From Filifactor villosus (lineage in GTDB: Bacteria; Bacillota; Clostridia; Peptostreptococcales; Filifactoraceae), in assembly GCF_042652965.1 (NCBI RefSeq), contig NZ_JBHSHL010000017.1:1-32298 (forward strand): a stretch of DNA of 32,298 nt, in the 5' to 3' direction. How positions within the stretch are numbered: the stretch's first letter is position 1; each line of letters starts with the position of its first letter. The notes beneath the pieces were generated by a model that made no database searches, was not told the origin of the DNA, and saw only the letters and a list, made by a program, of their open reading frames with translations. Positions 24,588 through 32,278 of the stretch are shown in pieces. A program made the position numbers and the translations under genes.

Positions 24588-24917
24588 CGTTCTCAAAAAA
24601 TGTTTTAAGAGAGCAATGCTCTTGATTATTTTGATCATATGTTTTCAACAAGAATACACAGACTCGGTATCTATATTTTTGTTTTTGACTTCGATATGGA
24701 TACAATTCAAATCCGTACCGGTATTATACAGTAAAAGAGTAAAGAATTCAAATCCTCTTTCCTTTTTGGCTTGTCCCTGCAAGGGAAAATGCACAAAGAG
24801 AAATAGCATAAATAATCGGAGTTTTGTGAAAAATAGGATTTCAAAAACGTCATTCTTCATGCTCAAATGGCTCCATACTGCTGTTGCATTGCAACAAATT
24901 TCTTCAAAGAAGTGAAA

Positions 24918-25247
24918 TCAAAGCTTTTTAAATTCATCCACATTCAAGACAAAGACCGTTGCACCACCGACGGTAACTTCCAAAGGAACGGTAATATGTC
25001 CCGCCATCGGATAGAAGTCGGCCATTGTACCGGGGATAATACTTTTACGCATTTTACAATTTCTTTCGATGATCTCCATTACTTCATCCACTCTGTCATC
25101 ATCGACCCCGATGAGGCAGGTATGATTTTCGCTACGGAGAAAACCTCCTGTGGTGTTCAGGGTTGTGATGTAGAACCCATGCTTGATCAAATCTTTTGTT
25201 AAGTGTGAGGTGTCGTCTTTGTTTACAATAGCTATAACCAGTTTCAT
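24918..25247 (-). CDS. darA: Cyclic-di-AMP receptor, PII-like (DarA/PstA)
   Basis: This 109-residue PII-like trimeric signalling protein binds cyclic di-AMP in Bacillota. Family features are MKLVIAIVNKDDTSHLTKDL, the GFYITTLNTTGGFLRSENHT segment that lines the ligand pocket, IGVDDDRVDEVMEII, and the C-terminal GGATVFVLNVDEFKKL. Length matches B. subtilis YaaQ/DarA. The start follows AAGGAGG on the minus strand. It is often beside tmk and holB, but here it stands alone between yjjI and the arginine genes. The downstream target of DarA/PstA is not settled. Implies a c-di-AMP cyclase elsewhere in the genome. Confidence 0.93.
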   Translation of the reverse strand: MKLVIAIVNKDDTSHLTKDLIKHGFYITTLNTTGGFLRSENHTCLIGVDDDRVDEVMEIIERNCKMRKSIIPGTMADFYPMAGHITVPLEVTVGGATVFVLNVDEFKKL

Positions 25248-25680
25248 AAAAAAACCTCCTTCATATAATATAACAACGGGAACGTATCATACCGTTATCC
25301 CTTTCAATAAACAGATATGTCATCGAGAGCGGAACGTCTTTGAACGATTAGGCGTATTGCATATCCATATTGTCTCTGACAGATGGAATTTCAATCGGAT
25401 AATTGTATAAAAACACGGTAGGGAAATCTATAACGGCAATTATTCCTTCCTTATATCGCTAGTTTATCATACCTTCCGGGGAATTGGAATCTCAAAATTC
25501 GATGTGCGAATATAAAGAGAGACCTCTTATTACAGTACAGGAAGAGATGCGGATATATTTCTTTTTGTAATTTTTATATACCCGAAAAGCTTGTTATTCA
25601 ATCCTTTGGGCTGAAAGTGAAGAGTGTTGTTCGCCATGCGACGGATTACGGTTTTCGAACAAAGGGTAAATAAAAGAAGG

Positions 25681-25822
25681 AGAAGATACCGCATAATTTG
25701 AAAAATCAGCACAAAACCAATTTTATACGAAGGATGAAATTCTTAAAAATATTGATATGACAGACTTTCGTATTTTACAAAATTGGAGGAAAATCAGAAA
25801 CTTTCCTTTGTACGGTGTTTCT
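25681..25822 (+). repeat. Family-1 inverted-repeat element, copy C
   Basis: 142 bases from AGAAGATACCGCATAATTTG to TTTGTACGGTGTTTCT, same orientation as copy A and outer copy B. It is the best match for the reconstructed outer copy B (ATTTTATACGAAGGATGA and ACTTTCGTATTTTACA shared). Confidence 0.7.
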
Positions 25823-25866
25823 TTGACACTTACAACAGCATTGATGTACGAAATCAACCCTTGAAG

Positions 25867-26050
25867 CCTGTAACGGGAGTGCGAAATCAGTTCCACAATC
25901 CATCGCCTCTACACGGATCCGGTACGGTTACAGGGTGGCTTCTACAATCCTTGGAACTCTTTTGGGGAAGAGCTTCTTACAGAGGCGGGGAAAACGTATT
26001 CTACTTGAGAATGGAAGAGAGAAAATATGGGGGCGTTTTTTCTTTTTCCT
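25867..26050 (+). ncRNA. Candidate structured leader or RNA upstream of arginine deiminase
   Basis: CCTGTAAC (25867-25874) pairs perfectly with GTTACAGG (25927-25934). CGCCTCT (25904-25910) pairs perfectly with AGAGGCG (25981-25987), enclosing CTCTT-TTGGGG-AAGAG. The two long helices interleave, so they are mutually exclusive or form a pseudoknot. A third pairing AAAACG (25991-25996) with CGTTTT (26034-26039) ends in a T-rich run (TTTTTTCTTTTTCCTTTT). The layout recalls an attenuator, but it matches no riboswitch class I know and could be coincidental. The rest of 25248-26193 shows no gene; TATGAT/TATATT near 26068-26077 may be an arcA -10 region. Confidence 0.3.
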
Positions 26051-26193
26051 TTTAAAAAAAAGCAGAATATGATATATTTAATTTGTGGTCGCTTTGCAAA
26101 ATTTTGTATATCTTGATAGGGAAAGACTTTGAATTGATGTTTTGAAGCGGCTTACGATCATTGAATACAACTTTGAAAGGAAAGGTGAGTACT

Positions 26194-27426
26194 ATGACTA
26201 ACAGGCGTTGCCTTAACGTTTACTCAGAAATCGGAAGGCTTAAAACGGTCCTTTTACACAGACCGGGCAAGGAGATCGAGAATTTGACTCCTGATTTATT
26301 GGACAGATTGCTGTTTGATGACATTCCATACTTGGAGATTGCAAGAGAAGAGCACGATGCCTTTGCAAACATTCTCAGAGAGAACGGTGTAGAGGTGCTT
26401 TATTTGGAAGAACTGGCTGCCGAAGCCCTGACTTCCGACGAGATCAAACATGAGTTCGTCGATGAATTTATCGAAGAAGCACATATTGAAGGAAAGAAAA
26501 AGAAGTCTTTGGTAAAAGATTTGCTTTTAAACATAGATACAAATTTGAATATGGTAATCAAAATGATGGAGGGAATTGAAAAAGAAGAACTTCCCGACTA
26601 TAAAAAAACAAGCTTGAGCGATATGGTAGATTCGGAATATCCCTTTATCGTCGATCCCATGCCCAACCTTTACTTTACGAGAGATCCTTTTGCTACCTTA
26701 GGACATGGAATTTCGCTTAACCGTATGAGAAACCTCACGAGACAAAGAGAGACCATCTTTGCAAAATATATCTTTAAGTATCATCCGAGATTTAAAGATG
26801 CCGATATTCCCAGATGGTATGACAGAACCGATACGAGTGCGATCGAAGGCGGAGACGAATTGGTATTGTCCAAGGAAGTATTGGCGGTAGGAATTTCCGA
26901 GAGAACGGATGCGGCTGCGGTTGAGAAGCTGGCGACCAGAATTTTTGAAGCGAACGAAAGTTTCAAAACCGTACTGGCACTTCACATCCCTAACAAGAGG
27001 GCATTTATGCACTTGGATACCGTATTTACCATGGTGGATTACGATAAATTTACCATCCATCCGGAGATCGAAGGACCGCTTACCGTATATTCGATCACAA
27101 AAGAAGATAACGGCAGCATTAAAATAGAAAAAGAGACCAAGGAGTTGGATAAGGTTCTGGCGGAAGCTTTGAAGATCGAAAAGGTTACCTTGATTCGTTG
27201 CGGAGGAGGAAATCCGATTGCAGGAGCAAGAGAACAATGGAACGACGGGGCAAACACCTTGGCAATCGCTCCGGGAGAGGTTGTAGTTTACGCAAGAAAC
27301 CATGTCACCAATAAACTGTTGCAGGAACAGGGAATTAAACTGCACATCATGCCTTCCAGCGAGTTGTCCAGAGGACGTGGAGGCCCAAGATGTATGTCCA
27401 TGCCTCTATGGAGAGAAGAAATTTAG
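26194..27426 (+). CDS. arcA: Arginine deiminase
   Basis: It converts L-arginine to L-citrulline and ammonia, the first step of the ATP-yielding and acid-protective ADI pathway. The ATG at 26194 (MTNRRCLNVYSEIGRLKTVL) follows GAAAGGAAAGG; an in-frame TTG 33 bases earlier is less likely. The 410 residues match the family. Motifs are LHRPGKE, PMPNLYFTRDPF near 160, IEGGDELVL near 215, HLDTVFTMV near 280, CGGGNPIAGAREQWNDGANT near 340, and RGRGGPRCMSMPLWRE with the nucleophile C400. The gene has its own terminator. Neither ornithine carbamoyltransferase (arcB) nor carbamate kinase (arcC) is in the window, so the pathway is either split across the genome or incomplete. Confidence 0.96.
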   Translation: MTNRRCLNVYSEIGRLKTVLLHRPGKEIENLTPDLLDRLLFDDIPYLEIAREEHDAFANILRENGVEVLYLEELAAEALTSDEIKHEFVDEFIEEAHIEGKKKKSLVKDLLLNIDTNLNMVIKMMEGIEKEELPDYKKTSLSDMVDSEYPFIVDPMPNLYFTRDPFATLGHGISLNRMRNLTRQRETIFAKYIFKYHPRFKDADIPRWYDRTDTSAIEGGDELVLSKEVLAVGISERTDAAAVEKLATRIFEANESFKTVLALHIPNKRAFMHLDTVFTMVDYDKFTIHPEIEGPLTVYSITKEDNGSIKIEKETKELDKVLAEALKIEKVTLIRCGGGNPIAGAREQWNDGANTLAIAPGEVVVYARNHVTNKLLQEQGIKLHIMPSSELSRGRGGPRCMSMPLWREEI

Positions 27427-27439
27427 AACAACTGAAGAC

Positions 27440-27475
27440 AAACAGGGAGACCTTAGCGGTCTCCTGTTTTGCTTT
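27440..27475 (+). terminator. Rho-independent terminator of arcA
   Basis: AAACAGG-G-AGACC pairs with GGTCT-CCTGTTT around a TTAGC loop (one bulged G), followed by TTGCTTTT. It starts 14 bases after the stop codon. Confidence 0.85.
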
Positions 27476-27481
27476 TATGTC

Positions 27482-27934
27482 TTACAAAGATAGAAAATTT
27501 CGATTCGTGGATTTGAAGGAATAGATATTTTTCTGAACAAAGAAAAAAGAAGTACAAAAAATTTTGATGAAGAGCTTGAATATACAAGGTTGAAAAAAAG
27601 AACAAAGGAGAATAGGAAAGACGCGTATTTGAAGCGGAAGTGGAAACAAACGGGAAAGACAAAGCGGAGAAAGGTTGAATCTTAGAATAAACAAAGGATC
27701 TTCTATGATGGAGAGTTTCACAGGAAAAAGTGTGAAAGGCAAGTGGTATATATTGAGAGAGGCATTACGGGTCAAAGCCGTGCAAGGGCAGATTGCATCC
27801 CTCTCTAGGCAAAGAAGCGCTCTTTCATCTCACGGGGAGTTATTTCGGGCGGAGAACTGTTTTTCGAAAAGGGGTACGGGATTTTGGTACAGGATCGAGA
27901 AAAATTGATATAGATAGTAAGGAGAAGAAGTAGT
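27482..27934. other. Intergenic region between arcA and the antiporter gene
   Basis: No gene supported. On the plus strand AGAGAGG (27756-27762) can pair with CCTCTCT (27800-27806), enclosing ACGG/CCGT (27767-27770 with 27778-27781), a small branched fold about 130 bases before the arcD start. This may be part of an arcD leader. The start of arcD is preceded by AAGGAGAAG. Confidence 0.35.
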
Positions 27935-29356
27935 ATGAAAACAAAGAAAACGTTTAAGATGCCGACATCGTATACCATCTTATATGCGATCATCGTCATT
28001 GTTGCAATATTGACATGGATTGTTCCGGCAGGACAGTATCAGATGACGGAAATGAACGGACAGAACATTCCTGTTGCAGGAACTTATGAGAGAATAGAAA
28101 ATACGCCTCAAGGAATTTTTGAGGTTTTAGGAGCGCCGGTAAAAGGGTTTTATGACGGGTTACAGGTATCCTTCTTCATTATGATGATAGGAGGATTCTT
28201 GGGAGTCGTAATGAAGACGGGAGCGATTGATGCAGGGATTGCGGCAATAACAAAGACATTTAAGGGTAGAGAAAAGATCATGCTCGTCATACTCACAAGT
28301 CTTTTTGCACTCGGGGGATCTACCTTCGGCATGGCGGAAGAGACCATAGCTTTTTATCCTCTCATCATCCCCATTTTGATTGCTGCAGGCTACGATACCG
28401 TAACAGCGGTATCGGTCATCTTGCTCGGAGCGGGGTTGGGTTGTTTGGCTTCAACAGTTAATCCCTTTGCGACAGGGATCGCTTCGGGGTTTGCGGGAGT
28501 AGCTATCGGAGAGGGTTTGTTTTTGAGAATGGCGATGTTTGCGGTAGGTTTGGTCATCACGATTTTATTTATCCTGCGTTATGCACAAAAGGTCAAGGCG
28601 GATCCCACCAAGTCGATCGTATATGACACATGGAAGCAAGATAAGGAGCATTTTCTCGGAACGGCACATGGGGCGGAATTTCCCGAGATGACAAAAAAAC
28701 GTTCTTTAGCTCTGGTTATTTTCTGCGCTTCGTTTATCTTTATGATTTTTTCTCTTATTCCGTTTTCCGATTTGGGTATTACTTTTATCCCTACCTTGGG
28801 TTGGTATTTTCAGGAATTGAGTGTATTCTTCCTCACAATGGGCATCGTTTTGGGTATCGTTGCAGGATTGAAGGAGGAAGAACTTGTGACGGCCTTTATC
28901 GACGGTATGAAGGATCTCTTCGGGGTTGCCATTGTTGTAGGAGTATCCCGCGGTATTACCATAATTATGAATGACGGAAACATCACTGCAACGGTATTGA
29001 ATATGGGAGAGACCACCTTGGCCTCTCTAGGTAGGATATCCTTTATTGTTTTGACCTATGTATTCTACATCCCTATGTCTTTCCTGATCCCGTCTTCTTC
29101 CGGGCTGGCTACGCTCTCCATGCCTATCATGGCTCCGATGGCGGATTTTGCAGGAGTGGCACGGTCCATGGTGATCACAGCTTACCAATCAGCGTCAGGT
29201 TTGGTCAACTTTATCACTCCGACCAGCGGTGTTGTTATGGGAGGGCTTGCCATTGCAAGAGTTCCCTATGATAAATGGCTGAAGTTTTCGCTGAAATACC
29301 TTGCGATCATCTTCGCATATACCATTGTGTTTTTGATTATTGGAGTTTGGGTGTAG
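27935..29356 (+). CDS. arcD: YfcC/ArcD-type membrane transporter, probable arginine:ornithine antiporter
   Basis: A 473-residue integral membrane protein with about eleven to twelve hydrophobic segments. It starts MKTKKTFKMPTSYTILYAII, then TWIVPAGQYQ, GFLGVVMKTGAIDAGIAAIT, GGSTFGMAEETIAFYPLIIP, LGCLASTVNPFATGIASGFA, and, later, IPSSSGLATLSMPIM and FITPTSGVVMGGLAIARVPY. This is the YfcC/DcuC-like superfamily that includes the streptococcal ArcD antiporter. Its placement after arcA makes arginine/ornithine or arginine/citrulline exchange the likely job, but a C4-dicarboxylate or other role cannot be excluded from sequence. It has a separate terminator and probably its own promoter. Confidence 0.8.
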   Translation: MKTKKTFKMPTSYTILYAIIVIVAILTWIVPAGQYQMTEMNGQNIPVAGTYERIENTPQGIFEVLGAPVKGFYDGLQVSFFIMMIGGFLGVVMKTGAIDAGIAAITKTFKGREKIMLVILTSLFALGGSTFGMAEETIAFYPLIIPILIAAGYDTVTAVSVILLGAGLGCLASTVNPFATGIASGFAGVAIGEGLFLRMAMFAVGLVITILFILRYAQKVKADPTKSIVYDTWKQDKEHFLGTAHGAEFPEMTKKRSLALVIFCASFIFMIFSLIPFSDLGITFIPTLGWYFQELSVFFLTMGIVLGIVAGLKEEELVTAFIDGMKDLFGVAIVVGVSRGITIIMNDGNITATVLNMGETTLASLGRISFIVLTYVFYIPMSFLIPSSSGLATLSMPIMAPMADFAGVARSMVITAYQSASGLVNFITPTSGVVMGGLAIARVPYDKWLKFSLKYLAIIFAYTIVFLIIGVWV

Positions 29357-29376
29357 GAGCTCGCAACAGATGTTGA

Positions 29377-29416
29377 AAAAAGGGAGGATCGTATTACAAG
29401 ACGGTCCTCCCTTTTT
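29377..29416 (+). terminator. Rho-independent terminator of the antiporter gene
   Basis: AAAAAGGGAGGA-TCGT pairs with ACGG-TCCTCCCTTTTT around ATTACAAG, with a T-G wobble; the stem ends in a run of five Ts, 20 bases after the stop codon. Confidence 0.9.
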
Positions 29417-29544
29417 GAAACAAAGAGTTTGTAGACAGCGATGTAATACGGAAGATTTCGCCTGTCGGAAGGGTCCATGTCGATGCTGTAACCGCGAAAA
29501 GGCATTTCGTTTCCCGGGGAACATAAATCGTTGATATCAACAAG

Positions 29545-29655
29545 TAAACTATTTTTCAATAGAAGCATAGATATATCTGTTTTTCCAACCACGAAAAGTT
29601 GGTTTATCATGGGTCAAAGTTTGTTTTCACCCACAACTCAAAAGAATAATAGTAT
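29545..29655 (+). repeat. Family-2 palindromic element
   Basis: 111 bases from AAACTATTTTTCAATAGAAG to CAAAAGAATAATAGTAT; right end identical to that of the copy ending at 15838. Just upstream AAATCGTTGATATCAAC (29525-29541) resembles the inner right part of the copy at 15840-15952, so a truncated second copy may abut it. Confidence 0.7.
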
Positions 29656-29669
29656 AAAATGAACAGTAA

Positions 29670-29807
29670 GGAGATATCGCACAAAGGCGAGAACTTGATT
29701 TTGCTATGAAGTTGTAAAAGGTAAATATTTCTCAAATCAACATGTTCAAGGAGCTTCTCCTTCATACAAGATGTTGCACCGATTTCTTTGAGTTATGGGC
29801 TGTTGCC
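29670..29807 (-). repeat. Family-1 inverted-repeat element, copy D
   Basis: Read on the minus strand: GGCAACAGCCCATAACTC at the left end, TTGTATGAAGG, ATGTTGATTTGAGAA, and CTCGCCTTTGTGCGATATC at the right end. It is 138 bases, the same length as the nested copy at 3893-4030. The remainder of 29417-29954 holds no gene. Confidence 0.65.
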
Positions 29808-29954
29808 ATAGTATAAAACCCGGTCAAGATATAGCAATTTGCAAAGAGGGAAAATTTTTCTTCGATCATCGAGTATATTCCGGTTCGGATCTACGGTCTA
29901 TATATGACCGGTAGTTCAAATGGACCTCATAGTGCCGAATTCACATATGCAAGG

Positions 29955-30716
29955 CTATCTGTCTTCGGATCCCTCGGGCACCATCTCTGTGAGGTACTTC
30001 CAGTATTTTTTGGGCATATGTTGACTCTGTAGCTTGGGGTTCTTTCTTTCCTCAATGGAGAGGTGAGTGTGGTAAGATTGCCATAATTGCTCGAAGAAGT
30101 CCTCTCTCCTGTGTCTGTCAAGCTCGGACTCTTTTAGAGGAAACAGGGCAAGGATTCTTCGATCATAGGTTAGAGCCATACTTCGTTTGACATCATGGAT
30201 CATAAAGATCTCGTTGGGCATCCTCTTCTGAAAATGTCCTCCCAAAACAGGCAGTACAAAACATTCGGTTTCGATCGGAGCATACAGGATGTTTTTGTAG
30301 ATCTGAAAACGCACAAGACCGAGCATACGGTGACGCTCCCTCGATGTCTTTCTGCTCATGGTCCGGACTTTTTGAACACACTCGCGTGTCAATTGGTGTT
30401 CGATACAGGAGCCATGTTTGAATAAAAGGCGAATATAGTCCAACAGATAGAGCTCCCTTCCCGGCAATTCTGACAGGAAGGCGAAGTAGATCTGCATAAG
30501 AGCATCATAAGAAACCTGTTTGGCGATCGCATCCGAGACCTTGTTGGAGAGTTTCTGATCCGTTTCGATTTTTTTGCTTTCCACCAAAAAAGAGGTGTGG
30601 ATATCATCGCAACAAATTTCCGAAACGCGATCTCCCGTTTTGTAGAAATGGTAGATACAGGTCAAAAAACCTTCAAAACTTCTATCGTATACATAGCGAA
30701 AAACAGGCTTCATCAT
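29955..30716 (-). CDS. TIGR03915/DUF4130 family putative DNA metabolism protein
   Basis: The 253-residue cytoplasmic protein begins VFRYVYDRSFEGFLTCIYHF, the diagnostic start of the family that always accompanies the radical SAM protein encoded upstream. Other features are LYLLDYIRLLFKHG near 105, RHRMLGLVRFQ near 133, a PVLGGHFQKRMPNEIFMIHD segment near 160 and RREDFFEQLWQSYHTHLSIE near 210. In many genomes the pair is fused to or next to a uracil-DNA glycosylase domain, hence the DNA-repair assignment. Its start codon overlaps the stop of the radical SAM gene by four bases. Biochemical role unknown; possibly the substrate-binding or glycosylase-like partner. Confidence 0.85.
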   Translation of the reverse strand: MMKPVFRYVYDRSFEGFLTCIYHFYKTGDRVSEICCDDIHTSFLVESKKIETDQKLSNKVSDAIAKQVSYDALMQIYFAFLSELPGRELYLLDYIRLLFKHGSCIEHQLTRECVQKVRTMSRKTSRERHRMLGLVRFQIYKNILYAPIETECFVLPVLGGHFQKRMPNEIFMIHDVKRSMALTYDRRILALFPLKESELDRHRREDFFEQLWQSYHTHLSIEERKNPKLQSQHMPKKYWKYLTEMVPEGSEDR

Positions 30717-32008
30717 ATCACTCCGTTCACGAGGTTTCCCTTGTAATCCAAGAAGGAGAGTTGGTCGGGATGGGTCTTCTTGGGTCTTTTTGCCAACATT
30801 TGATGTTTGATATGGAAGGCGTTCATTGAAGGATGGCCGTTGAATTTTCCGTTGCAGGTAATGAAGAATTTCGCCCGATTTACTGCAACTCCAAACTGTT
30901 TCAGATGGTGGAACTCAACTGTCCCATACTTGCGGGCATGGTAGATTTTGAGGGCTCCCGTAACACCGAAACCTGGGATGCGAAGGAGCATCTCATAGCT
31001 GCATCGGTTGATTTCTACGGGGAATTGTTCGATGTGTTTCAAGGCCCAGTTGCACTTGGGGTCCAAGTCCACATCGAAGAAGGGCTGATCGTCGCTCAAG
31101 AGTTCTTCCGCCTCAAACTTGTAGAAGCGAAGGAGCCAGTCCGCTTGGTATAAGCGGTGTTCTCTTTGAAGGGGAGGCTCTTTGAGCGCCGGAAGCAGAG
31201 AGTTTTCCGAAGTCGGAACAAAGGCGGAGAAATAGACCCTCTTCATATTCATCTTCTTGTACAGAGAGGCGGATAGAAGAAGGATATCGCGATCGGATTC
31301 CTGTGTGGCTCCGATAATCATCTGCGTCGTCTGCCCGGCCGGTACGAAGTCGGGGGCACTTCGGAACAGTTTCTTCTCTTCTGCCGTCTCTAAGAGCTGA
31401 TTTCGGATTTGTTTCATAGGAGAAAATAGGAGGTCCTTCTTTTTCTGGGGAGCGAGAAGGTTCAAACTTTTTTCGGAAGGTAGTTCGATGTTGATGCTCA
31501 TACGATCGACAAGGCGGCCCACCCGGTCAATGTATTCTTTAGAGGCGCCGGGAATTGCCTTCATATGGATGTAACCGTTGAAGTTCTCTTCGTGGCGTAG
31601 CTTCCATGCGACCTGATACATCTTCTCCATGGTGATATTCGGGCTTTGATATACCCCTGAACTTAAGAACAGCCCCTCAATGTAATTGCGCTTGTAGAAG
31701 TTTACAGTGACCGAAACGATTTCTTCCACAGAAAGAATGACTCTTTCCGCTTCATCGTTGCTCCTCCGGTTGACACAGTAGGCACAGTCAAAGATACAGT
31801 GGTTGGTCATAAGGATCTTGAGAAGGGATATACAACGACCGTCTTGAGTCCAACTGTGACAAATTCCCGATTTTTCGGCGTTCCCGAGACCTCCCTTCTT
31901 GTTTTTTCGGGTACTCCCGCTCGAAGAACAAGACACGTCGTATTTTGCCGCATCGGACAGGATCTCTATTTTTTTTAGGGTATCGATGTTATGATGGATA
32001 ATTTGCAT
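30713..32008 (-). CDS. TIGR03916 family radical SAM protein (putative DNA modification/repair)
   Basis: This 431-residue radical SAM enzyme is thought to act on DNA. The cluster motif is C71-x3-C75-x2-C78 (NHCIFDCAYCVNRRSND). Extra cysteines C27, C50 and C59 precede it and could bind a second cluster. A helix-hairpin-helix DNA-binding motif lies at about 335-360 (YEMLLRIPGFGVTGALKI). The C-terminal tail contains Q416-L-S-F-L420, close to the QLSLF-type sliding-clamp-binding consensus. The start follows AAAGGTGG. Two LexA-type palindromes flank its promoter, so it should be DNA-damage inducible. It is translationally coupled to its DUF4130 partner. Reaction and substrate are not known to me; spore-photoproduct-lyase-like repair is only an analogy. 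Confidence 0.88.
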   Translation of the reverse strand: MQIIHHNIDTLKKIEILSDAAKYDVSCSSSGSTRKNKKGGLGNAEKSGICHSWTQDGRCISLLKILMTNHCIFDCAYCVNRRSNDEAERVILSVEEIVSVTVNFYKRNYIEGLFLSSGVYQSPNITMEKMYQVAWKLRHEENFNGYIHMKAIPGASKEYIDRVGRLVDRMSINIELPSEKSLNLLAPQKKKDLLFSPMKQIRNQLLETAEEKKLFRSAPDFVPAGQTTQMIIGATQESDRDILLLSASLYKKMNMKRVYFSAFVPTSENSLLPALKEPPLQREHRLYQADWLLRFYKFEAEELLSDDQPFFDVDLDPKCNWALKHIEQFPVEINRCSYEMLLRIPGFGVTGALKIYHARKYGTVEFHHLKQFGVAVNRAKFFITCNGKFNGHPSMNAFHIKHQMLAKRPKKTHPDQLSFLDYKGNLVNGVI

Positions 32009-32075
32009 GGTTTCACCACCTTTTATAGTATAAAATCGTTGCAGGCAATAATAGTTGTCTTAGCGTTGCAGATAC

Positions 32076-32091
32076 AAGAACATATGTTCTT
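32076..32091. promoter_or_regulatory. LexA (SOS) box
   Basis: AAGAACATATGTTCTT is a perfect 16-base palindrome containing GAAC-ATAT-GTTC, the Bacillus-type LexA/DinR operator. It lies immediately downstream of the -10 box of the radical SAM operon. Confidence 0.85.
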
Positions 32092-32095
32092 TTTT

Positions 32096-32124
32096 ATTAT
32101 AGCATAAAGAAAGAAAAATGAAAA
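32096..32124 (-). promoter_or_regulatory. Promoter of the radical SAM operon
   Basis: On the minus strand TTTTCA (32119-32124), 17 bases, and a perfect TATAAT (32096-32101). The main LexA box covers the predicted start of transcription near 32089, giving a leader of about 80 bases. Confidence 0.7.
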
Positions 32125-32134
32125 CATATGTTTT
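32121..32134. promoter_or_regulatory. Second, weaker LexA-like palindrome
   Basis: AAAACATATGTTTT is a 14-base palindrome sharing the ACATATGT core with the first box but with AAAC/GTTT in place of GAAC/GTTC. It overlaps the proposed -35 box. Centres of the two palindromes are 44 bases apart. Confidence 0.5.
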
Positions 32135-32249
32135 GTTTGTTCTACGAAGAAAGGATAGATCTTGCAATAAGCGATACGAAATCGGATTTTCGTGAATAAA
32201 AAGAGAATTTTTTGTAAATTTATTCTCCTAGAGCGTGTCTACGCAATAC

Positions 32250-32278
32250 TTTACAAAACGTAAAAAATGTGAGATACT
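32250..32278 (+). promoter_or_regulatory. Promoter for a gene beyond the right edge
   Basis: TTTACA (32250-32255), 17 bases, GATACT (32273-32278), followed by AGGAGG at 32291-32296, which would place a start codon just outside the window. The gene is divergent from the SOS-controlled operon; no LexA-like box was seen close to this promoter. Confidence 0.6.

Larger units (their letters stand above)
24481..24917. other. Intergenic region between c-di-AMP receptor and yjjI
   Basis: It carries the upstream control region of yjjI (palindromes at 24526-24541 and 24578-24587) and the 3-prime side of darA. A short TCCCT/AGGGA hairpin near 24774-24786 is too weak to call as the darA terminator. No gene supported. 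Confidence 0.4.

Noticed and set aside
27675..27908. 77-codon plus-strand frame between arcA and arcD
   Set aside because: No good ribosome site, no recognisable family and unusual composition; the DNA is better explained as a leader with local pairing.
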